The notes beneath the pieces are model-generated. The model saw only the letters and a program-made list of their open reading frames with translations, ran no database searches and was not told the origin of the DNA. Positions 17,306 to 27,547 of a stretch of 64,000 nucleotides of DNA are shown here, piece after piece (within the stretch, counting starts at the first letter, position 1; every line of letters starts with the position of its first letter). Source of the stretch: Streptomyces sp. ISL-98 (GTDB taxonomy: Bacteria > Actinomycetota > Actinomycetes > Streptomycetales > Streptomycetaceae). The stretch covers positions 1 through 64,000 of the forward strand of contig NZ_JAGGPB010000014.1 in assembly GCF_018614055.1 (NCBI RefSeq), written 5' to 3'. Both the position numbers and the translations under genes were made by a program.

Positions 17306-18621
17306 CAGCGGAGGAACCCTTCGTAATTGCGCTGCTGGAGCTGGCTCTCGATCTGCTTCACAGTCTCCAGGCCCACACCCACGATGATGAGGATGCTTGT
17401 CCCGCCGAAGGGGAAGTCCTGGTTCGCTCCGAAGCCCGCCAACGCCATCGTCGGTACGAGAGCAATCAGACCCAGATACAGCGATCCCGGCCACGTGATC
17501 CGATTGAGCACATAGCTGAGGTACTCAGCAGTAGGTCGACCAGCCCGGATACCCGGGACGAAGCCACCATACTTCTTCATGTTGTCGGCGACTTCCTCGG
17601 GGTTGAACGAGATCGCCACATAGAAGAAGGCAAAGAACACGATCAGCAGGAAGTAAGTGGCGATGTAGATGGGTTTGCCGTCCACAAAGTGCTGCTGAAT
17701 CCAGGTCGCCCACGCGGAATCTCCGCCACCGCCGCCGAACTGCACGATCAGCATGGGGATGTAGAGAAGCGACGACGCGAAGATGACAGGAATCACACCG
17801 GCCTGGTTGACCTTCAGCGGGATGTACGTCGACGTACCGCCGTAGGACTTCCGCCCGATCATGCGCTTCGCGTATTGCACCGGAATCCTGCGCTGCGCCT
17901 GCTCGACAAAGACCACGAGGGCGACCATCGCAAAGCCGACCAGGATCACCACGCCGAACTCGATCCAGCCGTTGGCCAGATCACCCTGCTTCTTGATGGC
18001 CCACAGGGCGCCCGGGAAGCCGGCCGCGATCGAGATGAACATCAGGATCGACATGCCGTTGCCGACGCCGCGGTCGGTGACGAGCTCACCGAGCCACATG
18101 ACCATCGCGGTACCCGTGGTCATGGTGATCACCATGACGACAGTGACGAAGATCGACTTGTCGGGCACGATGTCGGCCGCGGCCGGACACCCGCTGAACA
18201 GCGCGCCGTTGCGGGCGGTGGCGACCAGGCCGGTGCCCTGCAGGATGGCGAGCGCGACCGTCAAGTACCGCGTGTACTGGGTGATTTTCGCCGTGCCGGA
18301 CTGACCCTCCTTCTTGAGGGCCTCCAGACGGGGAATCACCACGGTCAGCAGCTGGAGAATGATGCTCGCCGTGATGTACGGCATGATGCCGAGCGCGAAG
18401 ATCGTGATCTGCAGCAGCGCGCCACCACTGAACAGATTCGCCAGACCAAGGAGGTTGTTGCCCGACTGAGCCTGGTCCACGCAGAGCTGCACGCTCTTGT
18501 AACTGACGCCGGGGACAGGGATGTGGGCCCCGAGCCGGTACAGCACAATGATGCCGAGCGTAAAGAGCAGCTTCTTGCGCAGGTCGGGCGTCTTGAACGC
18601 CCGGGCGAACGCGGTGAGCAC
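17305..18621 (-). CDS. secY: Protein translocase subunit SecY
   Basis: Channel-forming core of the Sec translocon in the cytoplasmic membrane. The 438-residue product has ten predicted membrane helices, the N-terminal FKTPDLRKKLLFTLGIIVLYRLGAHIPVPGV, the plug/TM2 region and the cytoplasmic loop RRIPVQYAKRMIGRKSYGG that binds ribosomes or SecA. GTG 18621 follows AGGAGG. It is separated from rplO by 213 bp with a 12-bp hairpin, so secY-adk-map is probably a separate transcript from the spc ribosomal genes. Its partner SecE is encoded at about 48 kb. Confidence 0.98.
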   Translation of the reverse strand: MLTAFARAFKTPDLRKKLLFTLGIIVLYRLGAHIPVPGVSYKSVQLCVDQAQSGNNLLGLANLFSGGALLQITIFALGIMPYITASIILQLLTVVIPRLEALKKEGQSGTAKITQYTRYLTVALAILQGTGLVATARNGALFSGCPAAADIVPDKSIFVTVVMVITMTTGTAMVMWLGELVTDRGVGNGMSILMFISIAAGFPGALWAIKKQGDLANGWIEFGVVILVGFAMVALVVFVEQAQRRIPVQYAKRMIGRKSYGGTSTYIPLKVNQAGVIPVIFASSLLYIPMLIVQFGGGGGDSAWATWIQQHFVDGKPIYIATYFLLIVFFAFFYVAISFNPEEVADNMKKYGGFVPGIRAGRPTAEYLSYVLNRITWPGSLYLGLIALVPTMALAGFGANQDFPFGGTSILIIVGVGLETVKQIESQLQQRNYEGFLR

Positions 18622-18773
18622 GGTGCCTCCTGCGACCCCCGCGCTACTGCGTCAGAGGTGACGGTCTTGAGGATCGACGAATACGAATCAGTCAAAAGCC
18701 GCACGGACATACCGCGCGGAAGTTAACGGTGCACGCCACCATACCGGCGACCATGCCCCCCTAGGAACGACCA

Positions 18774-18807
18774 ACCGGGGATGCCCCTTTTGAGAGGCAT
18801 CCCCGGT
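18774..18807 (-). terminator. Hairpin at the end of the spc ribosomal genes
   Basis: Perfect 12-bp inverted repeat ACCGGGGATGCC (18774-18785) against 18796-18807 with a 10-nt loop, 27 nt after the rplO stop and 152 nt before the secY start. It is a likely terminator or attenuator. Confidence 0.7.
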
Positions 18808-18834
18808 CGATGTTCAAGCCATCGGACTCGTCTC

Positions 18835-19290
18835 TCAGACGAGCTCGGTGACGGTGCCGCCGGCGGCGGCGATCTTCTCCTTGGCGGAGGCGGAAACGGC
18901 GTCAACCGTCACCGTCAGCGCCACGGAGACCTCGCCGGCGCCAAGCACCTTGACGAGCTGGTTCTTACGAACCGCACCCTTGGCGACCAGATCGGCCACC
19001 GTGACCTCTCCACCCTGCGGGTAGAGGTCGGCGAGCTTGTCCAGGTTCACGACCTGGTACTCGGTGCGGAACGGGTTCTTGAAGCCCTTGAGCTTCGGCA
19101 AACGCATGTGGAGGGGCATCTGCCCGCCCTCGAAGCGCTGCGGAACCTGGTAGCGGGCCTTGGTGCCCTTGGTACCACGACCTGCGGTCTTACCCTTGGA
19201 TGCCTCACCACGACCGACACGGGTCTTGGCGGTCTTGGCACCCGGGGCGGGCCGGAGGTTGTGGACCTTCAGCGGGTTGTTTTCCGCCAT
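18835..19290 (-). CDS. rplO: 50S ribosomal protein L15
   Basis: Late-assembly large-subunit protein. The 151-residue product reads [28 protein letters not shown] with the basic glycine-rich region [15 protein letters not shown] and a globular C-terminal domain. ATG 19290 lies one base after the rpmD stop and behind the strong GAGGAGG ribosome binding site inside the rpmD end. Six codons upstream are in frame but not homologous. It is the last ribosomal gene of the spc operon before the secY break. Confidence 0.98.
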   Translation of the reverse strand: MAENNPLKVHNLRPAPGAKTAKTRVGRGEASKGKTAGRGTKGTKARYQVPQRFEGGQMPLHMRLPKLKGFKNPFRTEYQVVNLDKLADLYPQGGEVTVADLVAKGAVRKNQLVKVLGAGEVSVALTVTVDAVSASAKEKIAAAGGTVTELV

Positions 19291-19291
19291 G

Positions 19292-19474
19292 TCAGTCGAC
19301 CTCCTCAACCGTCACGAGGTGGCGGACGGTCTGCACCATGCCGCGGAACTCGGGACGGTCCTCCTTGACAACCACGTCGTGCAGGCGCTTGAGCCCGAGC
19401 GAACGAAGGGTGTCGCGGTGGTTCTGCTTGCTGCCGATGTACGACTTCGTCTGCGTGATCTTGAGGCGGGCCAT
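19292..19474 (-). CDS. rpmD: 50S ribosomal protein L30
   Basis: Small ferredoxin-like large-subunit protein of 60 residues: [36 protein letters not shown], ending in [19 protein letters not shown] 19474 overlaps the rpsE stop by one base (TAATG), so translation is coupled. A longer frame into rpsE is not used. The order rpsE-rpmD-rplO is standard for the spc operon. Confidence 0.98.
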   Translation of the reverse strand: MARLKITQTKSYIGSKQNHRDTLRSLGLKRLHDVVVKEDRPEFRGMVQTVRHLVTVEEVD

Positions 19475-20076
19475 TACGCACCCGCTCCCGCACGAGCACG
19501 AAGCAGAGCCGCGGGGGCGACGTCCTCGAGGGGCAGACCACGGCGAGCCGCGATCTCCTCGGGACGCTGCAGGCCCTGGAGGGCCGCCACGGTCGCGTGC
19601 ACGATGTTGATCGGGTTCGACGAACCGAGCGACTTCGACAGGATGTCGTGAACGCCGGCGCACTCGAGTACGGCACGCACCGGGCCACCGGCGATAACGC
19701 CGGTACCGGGGGAAGCCGGCTTGAGCAGGACAACGCCTGCAGCCTTCTCGCCCTGGATCGGGTGCGGGATGGTGCCCTGGATACGCGGAACCTTGAAGAA
19801 GCTCTTCTTGGCCTCTTCAACGCCCTTGGCGATGGCCGCGGGAACTTCCTTGGCCTTGCCGTATCCGACACCTACGGTGCCGTCACCGTCGCCCACCACG
19901 ACCAGCGCGGTGAAGCTGAAGCGGCGACCACCCTTGACAACCTTGGCAACGCGGTTGATCGCGACAACGCGCTCAACGTAAGCGGTCTTCTCGGCGGCAG
20001 CGCCACCGTCGCGACCCTTCCGGTCCCGCCGCTCGCCGCCACCGGCACCGCTTCCGCGGCGCTGGGGTCCAGCCAT
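19474..20076 (-). CDS. rpsE: 30S ribosomal protein S5
   Basis: Decoding-region protein affecting fidelity and spectinomycin binding. The 200-residue product carries a basic Gly/Arg-rich N-terminal extension of about 30 residues ([23 protein letters not shown]). The dsRBD-like block then follows ([33 protein letters not shown]), then the C-terminal domain (GIHDIL-type [22 protein letters not shown]). The spectinomycin-loop segment VKGGRRFSF looks wild type. The start is ATG 20076. Confidence 0.98.
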   Translation of the reverse strand: MAGPQRRGSGAGGGERRDRKGRDGGAAAEKTAYVERVVAINRVAKVVKGGRRFSFTALVVVGDGDGTVGVGYGKAKEVPAAIAKGVEEAKKSFFKVPRIQGTIPHPIQGEKAAGVVLLKPASPGTGVIAGGPVRAVLECAGVHDILSKSLGSSNPINIVHATVAALQGLQRPEEIAARRGLPLEDVAPAALLRARAGAGA

Positions 20077-20122
20077 TGGATTTACCTCTCTCTGTTACGT
20101 CCGTTAGTCCCGGAACCGGGGC

Positions 20123-20506
20123 TTAGAACTTCAGCCCGGCTTCGCGGGCGGCGTCAGCCAGAGCGGCAATGCGCCCGGCGTACCTGTTGCCACCACGGTC
20201 GAACACGACGGCCTCGACGCCGGCAGCCTTGGCACGCTCGGCGACAAGCGCGCCGACCTGCTGGGCCTGGGCGCTCTTGTCGGCCTCGCCACCGCGGATC
20301 GAGGCGTCCAGGGTCGACGCCGACGCGAGCGTGTGGCCCGCGATGTCGTCGATGACCTGCGCAACGATGTTGCGGTTGGAGCGCGTCACGACCAGGCGAG
20401 GACGCTCCGGCGTACCGGAGACGTGCTTGCGGACGCGGATGTGACGACGCTTGATGGCAGCGCGCTTGTACGCGTCACCCTTGGCGATCTTTACACCGTA
20501 TGCCAT
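20123..20506 (-). CDS. rplR: 50S ribosomal protein L18
   Basis: Binds 5S rRNA in the central protuberance along with L5. The 127-residue product contains [36 protein letters not shown] and the C-terminal [31 protein letters not shown] 20506 lies 3 bp after the rplF stop, a tight spc-operon junction. Confidence 0.98.
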   Translation of the reverse strand: MAYGVKIAKGDAYKRAAIKRRHIRVRKHVSGTPERPRLVVTRSNRNIVAQVIDDIAGHTLASASTLDASIRGGEADKSAQAQQVGALVAERAKAAGVEAVVFDRGGNRYAGRIAALADAAREAGLKF

Positions 20507-20509
20507 GGC

Positions 20510-21049
20510 TTACTTACCCGCCTTTCCGACCTTGCGGCGGATAACCTCGCCCGCGTACTTGACGCCCTTGGCCTTGTACGGGTCCGGCTTACGCAGCTTG
20601 CGGATGTTCGCGGCGACTTCGCCGACCTTCTGCTTGTCGATGCCCTCGACGCTGAGCTTCGTGGGCGACTCGACCTTGAAGGAGATGCCCTCGGGGGCTT
20701 CTACGACGATCGGGTGGCTGTAGCCCAGGGCGAACTCCAGGTTGGAGCCCTTCGCCTGGACGCGGTAACCGACACCGCTGATCTCGAGCGCCTTGCTGTA
20801 TCCCTGGGTCACACCGGTGATCATGTTCGCCACCAGCGTGCGGGACAGGCCGTGAAGGGCCTTGTTCTGACGCTCGTCGTTCGGGCGCAGCACCGCAAGG
20901 GTGCCGTCCTCGCCCTTGGTGACCTCGATGGGCGCCGCAACAGTGTGCGAGAGGGAACCCTTGGGGCCCTTCACCGCGACCGTACGGCCATCGATGGTGA
21001 CGTCCACACCGGCGGGAACCTGGATGGGGAGCTTGCCGATTCGCGACAT
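20510..21049 (-). CDS. rplF: 50S ribosomal protein L6
   Basis: Two-domain protein at the base of the L7/L12 stalk near the factor-binding site. The 179-residue product begins [31 protein letters not shown] and contains the conserved C-terminal [34 protein letters not shown] 21049 is 21 bp downstream of rpsH. Nothing unusual was seen. Confidence 0.98.
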   Translation of the reverse strand: MSRIGKLPIQVPAGVDVTIDGRTVAVKGPKGSLSHTVAAPIEVTKGEDGTLAVLRPNDERQNKALHGLSRTLVANMITGVTQGYSKALEISGVGYRVQAKGSNLEFALGYSHPIVVEAPEGISFKVESPTKLSVEGIDKQKVGEVAANIRKLRKPDPYKAKGVKYAGEVIRRKVGKAGK

Positions 21050-21070
21050 TAGCTTTTCCTCCGTTCCCGA

Positions 21071-21469
21071 CTACCAGACGTAGGCGAGGACTTCCCCACC
21101 TACGCCCTTCTTGCCTGCCTGCTGGCCGGTCAGGAGACCGTGGGACGTGGAGATGATCGCCACGCCCAGGCCGCCGAGGACCTTCGGCAGGTTGGTGGAC
21201 TTCGCGTAAACGCGCAGACCCGGCTTCGAGATCCGCTTGATGCCCGCAATGGAGCGCTCACGGTTCGGGCCGAACTTCAGCTCCAGGACGAGGGACTTGC
21301 CGACTTCGGCGTCCTCGACCTTCCAGCCGGTGATGAAGCCCTCCTGCTGGAGGATCTCCGCGATGTGCGACTTGATCTTGCTGTGCGGCATAGCCACGGT
21401 GTCGTGGTACGCCGAGTTCGCGTTACGCAGACGAGTCAGCATGTCCGCGATCGGATCAGTCATGGTCAT
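21071..21469 (-). CDS. rpsH: 30S ribosomal protein S8
   Basis: Binds the central domain of 16S rRNA early in assembly and, in Escherichia coli, represses the spc operon by binding its mRNA. The 132-residue product starts [31 protein letters not shown] and ends in [30 protein letters not shown] 21469 was chosen over a 45-codon upstream extension that has no family similarity. The 222-bp non-coding gap upstream, between rpsN and rpsH, is unusually long for this operon. Confidence 0.98.
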   Translation of the reverse strand: MTMTDPIADMLTRLRNANSAYHDTVAMPHSKIKSHIAEILQQEGFITGWKVEDAEVGKSLVLELKFGPNRERSIAGIKRISKPGLRVYAKSTNLPKVLGGLGVAIISTSHGLLTGQQAGKKGVGGEVLAYVW

Positions 21470-21691
21470 GAATTGGCCTTCGGCCTCTCTCGCCGGGGTT
21501 TCCTGTATGCGCCATCCCTCTCCCCACTCAGTGGCGGGACGGGTGCGGTGCGGGGACCTACGGCGTAGTAAGTCGGTCAGGGCGGCAGGCGCCCAACCCG
21601 TCAAGCCTACGGCATTCGGGGGTGGGCTCCTGCCGACCAGATACTTACCGAGAGCTTCAGGTAATCCGTACGCCCAAAGGGCAGTACTGGA
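21470..21691. other. Long gap inside the spc operon (rpsN to rpsH)
   Basis: This gap of 222 bp sits where spc genes are usually almost adjacent. It holds the short palindrome CTACGGCGTAG (21557-21567) and a minus-strand TTGACG (near 21602), a possible -35 box without a convincing -10. It could be an internal promoter or an mRNA regulatory leader for rpsH and the genes after it. Confidence 0.4.
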
Positions 21692-21877
21692 CTACCAGGA
21701 GCTCTTGGTCACGCCCGGCAGCTCGCCACGGTGAGCCATCTCACGAAGGCACACGCGGCACAGGCCGAACTTGCGGTAGACGGAGTGCGGCCGGCCGCAG
21801 CGCTGGCAACGCGTGTACGCGCGCACAGCGAACTTCGGCTTGCGGGCCGCCTTAGCGATCAGGGCCTTCTTCGCCAC
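21692..21877 (-). CDS. rpsN: 30S ribosomal protein S14, type Z (zinc-binding)
   Basis: Short zinc-ribbon S14 of 61 residues: [21 protein letters not shown] and onward to LPGVTKSSW. Four cysteines (24, 27, 40, 43) form the metal site, so this is the zinc-dependent form. Streptomycetes typically carry a longer zinc-free S14 elsewhere. The start is 2 bp after the rplE stop. Confidence 0.98.
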   Translation of the reverse strand: MAKKALIAKAARKPKFAVRAYTRCQRCGRPHSVYRKFGLCRVCLREMAHRGELPGVTKSSW

Positions 21878-21879
21878 GG

Positions 21880-22437
21880 TCAGTTCTCCTTGAACGGGAA
21901 GCCGAGGTGACGAAGGAGGGCACGACCCTCGTCGTCGTTGGTCGCCGTGGTAACCACGGTGATGTCCATGCCCCGGACCCGGTCGATCTTGTCCTGGTCG
22001 ATCTCGTGGAACATGACCTGCTCCGTGAGACCGAAGGTGTAGTTGCCACGGCCGTCGAACTGCTTCGGCGACAGACCACGGAAGTCACGGATACGCGGCA
22101 GCGCGAGCGACAGCGTACGGTCCAGGAACTCCCACATGCGGTCACCGCGGAGGGTGACGTGGCAGCCGATCGGCTGACCCTCGCGCAGCTTGAACTGCGC
22201 GATGGACTTCCGGGCCTTGGTGACGGCCGGCTTCTGGCCAGTGATCGTGGTGAGGTCGCGAATCGCGCCGTCGATCAGCTTGGAGTCGCGGGCGGCGTCG
22301 CCCACACCCATGTTGACCACGATCTTGACGAGGCCGGGGATCTGCATGACGTTCTCGTACGAGAACTCCTCACGCAGCTTGCCCTGGATCTCCTCGCGGT
22401 AGCGCAGCTTGAGGCGCGGTGCGGTGGTGGTAGTCAT
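21880..22437 (-). CDS. rplE: 50S ribosomal protein L5
   Basis: Central-protuberance protein bridging 5S rRNA and the P-site tRNA. The 185-residue product contains [38 protein letters not shown] and the C-terminal block [41 protein letters not shown] 22437 overlaps the rplX stop by one base (TGATG), giving coupled translation. Confidence 0.98.
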   Translation of the reverse strand: MTTTTAPRLKLRYREEIQGKLREEFSYENVMQIPGLVKIVVNMGVGDAARDSKLIDGAIRDLTTITGQKPAVTKARKSIAQFKLREGQPIGCHVTLRGDRMWEFLDRTLSLALPRIRDFRGLSPKQFDGRGNYTFGLTEQVMFHEIDQDKIDRVRGMDITVVTTATNDDEGRALLRHLGFPFKEN

Positions 22438-22760
22438 CAGATGTCCTCACCAGTCCGCTTGGCAACGCGGATCTTGTTGCCCTCGTCGTCAAAGCGGTAG
22501 CCGACGCGGGTAACGACCTTCTTGCCGTCCTTCTCCACAACCAGCTGAACGTTGCTGACGTGGACCGGAGCCTCGGTCGTCACAATGCCACCGGTCTGCG
22601 AACCGCGAGCGGTCTGGCCGGCCTTGGTGTGCTTCTTGACCCGGTTGACACCCTCGACGAGGACGCGGTTCTCAGTAGGGATGGCCAGAATGACCTTGCC
22701 CTGCTTGCCCTTGTCCTTACCGGTGATGACCTGAACCAGGTCGCCCTTCTTGATCTTCAT
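22437..22760 (-). CDS. rplX: 50S ribosomal protein L24
   Basis: Assembly-initiating protein near the exit tunnel. The 107-residue product begins [44 protein letters not shown], the KOW-type motif of L24. ATG 22760 is 2 bp after rplN. Gene order and length are standard for the spc operon. Confidence 0.98.
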   Translation of the reverse strand: MKIKKGDLVQVITGKDKGKQGKVILAIPTENRVLVEGVNRVKKHTKAGQTARGSQTGGIVTTEAPVHVSNVQLVVEKDGKKVVTRVGYRFDDEGNKIRVAKRTGEDI

Positions 22761-22762
22761 GC

Positions 22763-23131
22763 TTACAGCACCTCCGGCGCGAGCGAGATGATCTTCATGA
22801 ACTTCTTCTCGCGCAGCTCACGGCCCACCGGGCCGAAGATACGGGTGCCGCGAGGGTCGCCGTCGTTCTTGAGAATGACAGCGGCGTTCTCGTCGAAGCG
22901 GATGTACGAGCCGTCCTGACGACGACGCTCCTTGACGGTGCGAACGATGACAGCCTTGACGACGTCACCCTTCTTCACGTTGCCGCCGGGGATCGCGTCC
23001 TTGACGGTGGCGACGATGACGTCGCCGATGCCCGCGTAGCGGCGACCCGAGCCACCGAGAACACGAATGGTGAGAATTTCCTTCGCACCCGTGTTGTCGG
23101 CGACACGCAGTCGCGACTCCTGCTGGATCAC
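22763..23131 (-). CDS. rplN: 50S ribosomal protein L14
   Basis: Subunit-interface protein that is highly conserved. The 122-residue product reads [49 protein letters not shown], then [31 protein letters not shown] sequence. The start is GTG 23131 after AGGAG. It is the first gene of the spc operon. Two hairpins separate it from rpsQ of the S10 operon. Confidence 0.98.
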   Translation of the reverse strand: MIQQESRLRVADNTGAKEILTIRVLGGSGRRYAGIGDVIVATVKDAIPGGNVKKGDVVKAVIVRTVKERRRQDGSYIRFDENAAVILKNDGDPRGTRIFGPVGRELREKKFMKIISLAPEVL

Positions 23132-23159
23132 GTCTATCTCCTGATCGTCTGCCGGTTCC

Positions 23160-23187
23160 CGGCAGGGGCACCTGAGTGCCCCTGCCG
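23160..23187 (-). promoter_or_regulatory. Hairpin in the rplN leader
   Basis: Perfect 12-bp inverted repeat CGGCAGGGGCAC (23160-23171) and 23176-23187 with a 4-nt loop, 29 nt upstream of the rplN start. It may be a second terminator for S10 read-through or a regulatory stem-loop in the spc mRNA. Confidence 0.55.
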
Positions 23188-23203
23188 AGCCTGGCGGAAC
23201 TGT

Positions 23204-23223
23204 CCTGAGGGAAACCCCTCAGG
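23204..23223 (-). terminator. Hairpin at the end of the S10 operon
   Basis: 8-bp arms CCTGAGGG (23204-23211) and CCCTCAGG (23216-23223) starting 3 nt after the rpsQ stop. It is a likely terminator of the S10 operon, acting together with the second hairpin at 23160-23187. Confidence 0.65.
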
Positions 23224-23225
23224 GA

Positions 23226-23510
23226 TTACTTGGCCTTCTCGAGGATCTCGACGATGCGCCAGCGCTTGCTTGCCGACAGCGGACGCGTCTCCATGATGAG
23301 GACGCGGTCGCCGACGCCGGCAGCGTTCTGCTCGTCGTGCGCCTTGAGCTTGTTCGTACGGCGGATGACCTTGCCGTACAGCGCGTGCTTGACGCGGTCC
23401 TCGACAGCGACGACGACGGTCTTGTCCATCTTGTCGCTGACGACCAGACCCTCACGGGTCTTGCGGAATCCGCGGTCAGTGTTCGTCTCAGTCACGTTCT
23501 TCTCGCTCAT
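23226..23510 (-). CDS. rpsQ: 30S ribosomal protein S17
   Basis: Primary 16S rRNA binder with an OB fold. The 94-residue product has an N-terminal extension ([17 protein letters not shown]) followed by [46 protein letters not shown] 23510 overlaps the rpmC stop by one base. It is the last gene of the S10 operon, followed directly by a hairpin. Confidence 0.98.
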   Translation of the reverse strand: MSEKNVTETNTDRGFRKTREGLVVSDKMDKTVVVAVEDRVKHALYGKVIRRTNKLKAHDEQNAAGVGDRVLIMETRPLSASKRWRIVEILEKAK

Positions 23511-23734
23511 CAGGCGCTCTCCACCGTCTCGATGCCCAGCTCGCGCTCACGCATCAGGGTGTAGATCCGGGCGATGTCCTTACGGACGGACTTGAGCCGG
23601 CCGTGGTTCTCGAGCTGTCCGGTCGCCGCCTGGAAGCGGAGATTGAACAGTTCTTCCTTGGCCTCACGGAGCTTGGCGACGAGATCCTCGTCGTTCAGCT
23701 CGCGCAGCTCGGTCGCCTTGGTACCGGCCGCCAT
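23510..23734 (-). CDS. rpmC: 50S ribosomal protein L29
   Basis: Small helical protein at the tunnel exit, close to where SRP and trigger factor dock. The 74-residue product reads [42 protein letters not shown] prefer ATG 23734, whose first base is the last base of the rplP TGA (TGATG), over the GTG one codon earlier. It is translationally coupled on both sides. Confidence 0.97.
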   Translation of the reverse strand: MAAGTKATELRELNDEDLVAKLREAKEELFNLRFQAATGQLENHGRLKSVRKDIARIYTLMRERELGIETVESA

Positions 23735-24153
23735 CACGACTCACCTGCCTCGCGCCGAACAATCCGGCACTTCATCGGAAGCTTGTGAGCAGCGCGGGTG
23801 AGCGCCTCACGAGCAATCTTCTCGTTCGGGTAGGACAGCTCGAACATCACCCGACCGGGCTTGACGTTCGCGATCCACCACTCGGGGGAACCCTTACCGG
23901 AACCCATGCGGGTCTCGGCAGGCTTCTTGGTGAGCGGACGGTCCGGGTAGATGTTGATCCAGACCTTGCCGCCACGCTTGATGTGGCGGGTCATCGCGAT
24001 ACGAGCAGCCTCGATCTGGCGGTTCGTCACGTACGCCGGGGTCAGCGCCTGGATGCCGTACTCGCCGAATGCGACCTCAGTGCCACCCTTCGCCATACCA
24101 CTGCGCTTGGGGTGGTGCTGCTTGCGGTGCTTGACCCTACGAGGGATCAGCAT
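23734..24153 (-). CDS. rplP: 50S ribosomal protein L16
   Basis: Near the A-site tRNA and needed late in 50S assembly. The 139-residue product begins [37 protein letters not shown] and includes [34 protein letters not shown] 24153 lies 5 bp after rpsC. Nothing unusual. Confidence 0.98.
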   Translation of the reverse strand: MLIPRRVKHRKQHHPKRSGMAKGGTEVAFGEYGIQALTPAYVTNRQIEAARIAMTRHIKRGGKVWINIYPDRPLTKKPAETRMGSGKGSPEWWIANVKPGRVMFELSYPNEKIAREALTRAAHKLPMKCRIVRREAGES

Positions 24154-24158
24154 TTCGG

Positions 24159-25004
24159 TCAGGCCTCCGTTCCGGTGCTCTCAGCCGGAGCAGCGGCGGC
24201 GGGAGCGTCGGCCTTGGGGGCCTCCGCTGCCGGCGCGGACTGCTGCGGCTTGCGGCCGCGGCCGCCACGCTCGCCACCACGACCACCACGGCCACCGGCC
24301 GGACGGTCGCCCGCGCCGCCACCACGGGCCGGGCGGTTACCCGCACGGGCCGCAGCGTTCTCGGCGCGAACCTCGGCGATGTTCTTGACGTCGCCCTTGT
24401 AGATCCAGACCTTCACGCCGATACGGCCGAAGGTGGTCTTGGCCTCGAAGAAGCCGTAGTCCACGTTCGCGCGCAGCGTGTGCAGCGGCACACGACCCTC
24501 GCGGTAGAACTCGGACCGGGACATCTCGGCGCCGCCGAGACGGCCACCACACTGGATCTTGATGCCCTTGGCGCCGGCCTTCATCGTGCCCTGCATGCTC
24601 TTACGCATGGCGCGACGGAAGGAGACGCGGGAGGAGAGCTGCTCGGCAACGGCCTGGGCAACCAGCTGAGCGTCCATCTCGGGGTTCTTGACCTCGAGGA
24701 TGTTCAGCTGGACCTGCTTGCCCGTGAGCTTCTCGAGGTCGCCGCGGATGCGGTCGGCCTCGGCGCCACGGCGGCCGATGACGATGCCCGGACGAGCGGT
24801 GTGGATGTCCACACGCACGCGGTCACGGGTGCGCTCGATCTCAACCTTCGAGATGCCGGCGCGCTCCATGCCGGACGTCATCATCCTGCGGATGGCGACG
24901 TCTTCCTTGACGTAGTCCTTGTACAGCTTGTCGGCGTACCAGCGGGACTTGAAGTCCGTGGTGATGCCGAGCCGGAACCCGTGCGGGTTTACCTTCTGGC
25001 CCAT
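24159..25004 (-). CDS. rpsC: 30S ribosomal protein S3
   Basis: Head protein lining the mRNA entry channel, with an N-terminal KH domain ([31 protein letters not shown]) and a C-terminal RNA-binding domain ([31 protein letters not shown]). The 281-residue length includes a C-terminal tail of about 65 residues rich in Gly/Arg and then Ala/Pro/Glu, typical of actinobacterial S3. ATG 25004 overlaps the rplV stop by one base (TAATG). Confidence 0.98.
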   Translation of the reverse strand: MGQKVNPHGFRLGITTDFKSRWYADKLYKDYVKEDVAIRRMMTSGMERAGISKVEIERTRDRVRVDIHTARPGIVIGRRGAEADRIRGDLEKLTGKQVQLNILEVKNPEMDAQLVAQAVAEQLSSRVSFRRAMRKSMQGTMKAGAKGIKIQCGGRLGGAEMSRSEFYREGRVPLHTLRANVDYGFFEAKTTFGRIGVKVWIYKGDVKNIAEVRAENAAARAGNRPARGGGAGDRPAGGRGGRGGERGGRGRKPQQSAPAAEAPKADAPAAAAPAESTGTEA

Positions 25005-25351
25005 TACCGGGAACCTTCCTTGCTGCTGACGACCACGGTGATGTGGCTGGTCCGCTTGCGGATCCGGTAGGCACGGCCCTGGGCACGCGGACGGAACCGC
25101 TTCAGGGTCGGGCCCTCGTCGACGTACGCCTCGCTGATGACCAGCGAGGAGGCGTCCGTGTGGTCGTAGTTGTGCGCAGCGTTGGCAATGGCACTGTCAA
25201 GCACCTTGCCGACCGGCACGCTCGCGGCCTGCGCGGCGAAACGCAGGACCGCCTGAGCCTCCGTGGCATCCATGCCACGGATAAGGTCCACCACGCGGCG
25301 GGCCTTCATGGGCGTGACGCGGATGTACCGCGCCTGGGCCCTGGCTTCCAT
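25004..25351 (-). CDS. rplV: 50S ribosomal protein L22
   Basis: Its extended loop narrows the nascent-chain tunnel and forms part of the macrolide region. The 115-residue product from ATG 25351 reads [38 protein letters not shown], and the loop contains [36 protein letters not shown] precedes this ATG. Starts at 25372 or 25378 would add MTMNDTEGT and cannot be excluded. A long upstream frame is rpsS read in another phase. Confidence 0.96.
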   Translation of the reverse strand: MEARAQARYIRVTPMKARRVVDLIRGMDATEAQAVLRFAAQAASVPVGKVLDSAIANAAHNYDHTDASSLVISEAYVDEGPTLKRFRPRAQGRAYRIRKRTSHITVVVSSKEGSR

Positions 25352-25392
25352 GGTTGTCCCTTCGGTGTCGTTCATAGTCATCGCACCCCGCC

Positions 25393-25674
25393 TTAGCGGC
25401 GCTTCGACTTGCGGTCGTCCTTGACGTGGCCGCGGAAGGTGCGGGTCGGCGCAAACTCGCCGAGCTTGTGGCCGACCATCGACTCGGTGACGAACACCGG
25501 GACGTGAATCTTGCCGTTGTGCACCGCGATGGTGTGACCCAGCATGCTGGGAATGATCATCGAGCGCCGGGACCAGGTCTTGATGACGTTCTTGGTGCCA
25601 GCTTCGTTCTGTACGTCCACCTTCTTTACGAGGTGTCCGTCGACGAAGGGCCCCTTCTTGAGACTGCGCGGCAT
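25393..25674 (-). CDS. rpsS: 30S ribosomal protein S19
   Basis: Head protein contacting S13 and the A-site finger. The 93-residue product reads [62 protein letters not shown], ending [11 protein letters not shown]. The start is ATG 25674, 12 bp after rplB. Confidence 0.98.
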   Translation of the reverse strand: MPRSLKKGPFVDGHLVKKVDVQNEAGTKNVIKTWSRRSMIIPSMLGHTIAVHNGKIHVPVFVTESMVGHKLGEFAPTRTFRGHVKDDRKSKRR

Positions 25675-25686
25675 CTAAACCCGCTC

Positions 25687-26523
25687 CTAGCGCTTCTTGT
25701 TCGACTTGCGGCGGCGGACGATGTACTTGCTCGATGCCTTCTTCGGCGAGCGAGTACGACCTTCCTTCTGACCCCACGGGCTGACCGGGTGACGACCACC
25801 GGAAGTCTTGCCCTCACCACCACCGTGCGGGTGGTCAACGGGGTTCATCGCGACACCGCGAACGGTCGGGCGTACGCCCTTCCAGCGCATACGGCCGGCC
25901 TTGCCCCAGTTGATGTTCGACTGCTCGGCGTTGCCGACCTCGCCAATCGTGGCGCGGCAGCGGGCGTCGACCAGGCGAATTTCACCGGACGGCATACGAA
26001 GGTGGGCCATCGTGCCCTCCTTCGCCAGCAGCTGCACGGAGGCACCCGCGGAACGGGCGAACTTCGCGCCGCCGCCGGGCCGCAGCTCGATGGCGTGGAT
26101 GGTCGTACCCACCGGGATGTTGCGCAGCGCCAGGTTGTTGCCGGGCTTGATGTCGGCCGCGGGGCCGTTCTCAATCCGGTCACCCTGCGTGAGGCCACGC
26201 GGCGCGATGATGTAGCGCTTCTCGCCGTCTGCGTAGTGCAGCAGCGCGATGCGCGCGGTGCGGTTGGGGTCGTACTCGATGTGCGCGACCTTGGCCGGCA
26301 CGCCGTCCTTGTCGTGACGACGGAAGTCGATCACTCGGTAGGCGCGCTTGTGTCCGCCACCCTGGTGGCGAACGGTGATCCGACCGGCGTTGTTACGGCC
26401 GCCCTTGCTGTGCAGGGGGCGGACCAGCGACTTCTCCGGCGTGGACCGCGTGATCTCGACAAAGTCGGCGACGGAGGAGCCACGGCGGCCCGGCGTCGTC
26501 GGCTTGTACTTGCGGATTCCCAT
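25687..26523 (-). CDS. rplB: 50S ribosomal protein L2
   Basis: Essential for subunit joining and the peptidyl-transferase environment. The 278-residue product has the N-terminal [18 protein letters not shown], the KOW-like core, and the C-terminal signature [19 protein letters not shown] containing the universally conserved histidine. It ends in the basic [17 protein letters not shown]. Confidence 0.98.
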   Translation of the reverse strand: MGIRKYKPTTPGRRGSSVADFVEITRSTPEKSLVRPLHSKGGRNNAGRITVRHQGGGHKRAYRVIDFRRHDKDGVPAKVAHIEYDPNRTARIALLHYADGEKRYIIAPRGLTQGDRIENGPAADIKPGNNLALRNIPVGTTIHAIELRPGGGAKFARSAGASVQLLAKEGTMAHLRMPSGEIRLVDARCRATIGEVGNAEQSNINWGKAGRMRWKGVRPTVRGVAMNPVDHPHGGGEGKTSGGRHPVSPWGQKEGRTRSPKKASSKYIVRRRKSNKKR

Positions 26524-26563
26524 TTCTCAGTCCTCGTCCGATTCCGGACGATCCAGACCGCCC

Positions 26564-26887
26564 TTAGGCGGTCGGACCGCCGAAGATGTCGATACGGTCG
26601 CCCTCGGCGAGGGTCACGATGGCGCGCTTGGTGTCAGCGCGCTTGCCGAAGCCGGTCTTGGTGCGCTTGCGCTTGCCCTGCCGGTTGATCGTGTTGACCC
26701 CGGTGACCTTGACCCCGAAGACCGCCTGGACGGCCTGCTTGATCTGGGTCTTGTTGGAGCCGGGCGCGACGATGAACGTGTACTTGTTCTCGTCGAGCAG
26801 CGCGTAGCTCTTCTCGGAAACAACCGGCTTGACGAGGACGTCACGCGGGTCCGTGAAGGTCTTGCTGGTTACGGTCGCCTCAGTCAT
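26564..26887 (-). CDS. rplW: 50S ribosomal protein L23
   Basis: Tunnel-exit docking site for trigger factor and SRP. The 107-residue product contains [63 protein letters not shown] 26887 overlaps the rplD stop by one base (TGATG). Confidence 0.98.
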   Translation of the reverse strand: MTEATVTSKTFTDPRDVLVKPVVSEKSYALLDENKYTFIVAPGSNKTQIKQAVQAVFGVKVTGVNTINRQGKRKRTKTGFGKRADTKRAIVTLAEGDRIDIFGGPTA

Positions 26888-27540
26888 CAGACGTCGCTCC
26901 CTTCGGTCTCATCGGCCTTGGTGGGGCCAGACACGAAAGACTCGAAAGCGGCCTTGGTGAAGACCACGTCGTCGGAGACGAGCACGTCGTACGTGTTCAG
27001 CTGGCCCGGCTCCAGGAGGTGCACCTGGGGCAGGTTGCGGGCGGACAGCCACGCGGCCTCGTCCGAACGCTCGGCGACCAGGAGCACGTGCTTGCGCTCG
27101 CTGACCTTGCCCAGCAGGTTCTTCGCGGCCTTGGTGGAAACCGCACCCTCGACCACGTCGGAGACGACGTGGATGCGAGCGTTGCGGGCCCGGTCGGTGA
27201 GGGCGCCACGCAGAGCGGCGGCCTTCATCTTCTTGGGCGTGCGCTGCGAGTAGTCACGCGGCTGCGGGCCGTGGACGACGCCACCGCCGGCGAACTGCGG
27301 GGCGCGGGTCGAACCCTGACGGGCGCGGCCGGTGCCCTTCTGGCGGTACGGCTTCTTGCCGCCACCACGGACTTCGCCGCGACGCTTGGTCTTGTGCGTG
27401 CCCTGACGGGCAGCAGCCAGCTGTGCGACAACGACCTGGTGGATCAGCGGAATGCTGACCTTGGCATCGAAGATCTCCGCGGGGAGCTCGACGGTACCGG
27501 CCTTGTCGCCTGCCGGCGTAAGGATGTCAATGGTGCTCAT
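26887..27540 (-). CDS. rplD: 50S ribosomal protein L4
   Basis: Tunnel-lining protein, and in Escherichia coli the autogenous repressor of the S10 operon. The 217-residue product from ATG 27540 reads [24 protein letters not shown] and contains the extended loop [35 protein letters not shown] 34-codon upstream extension overlaps rplC and lacks similarity. The rplC-rplD gap is 7 bp. Confidence 0.98.
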   Translation of the reverse strand: MSTIDILTPAGDKAGTVELPAEIFDAKVSIPLIHQVVVAQLAAARQGTHKTKRRGEVRGGGKKPYRQKGTGRARQGSTRAPQFAGGGVVHGPQPRDYSQRTPKKMKAAALRGALTDRARNARIHVVSDVVEGAVSTKAAKNLLGKVSERKHVLLVAERSDEAAWLSARNLPQVHLLEPGQLNTYDVLVSDDVVFTKAAFESFVSGPTKADETEGSDV

Positions 27541-27547
27541 CGGTTCC

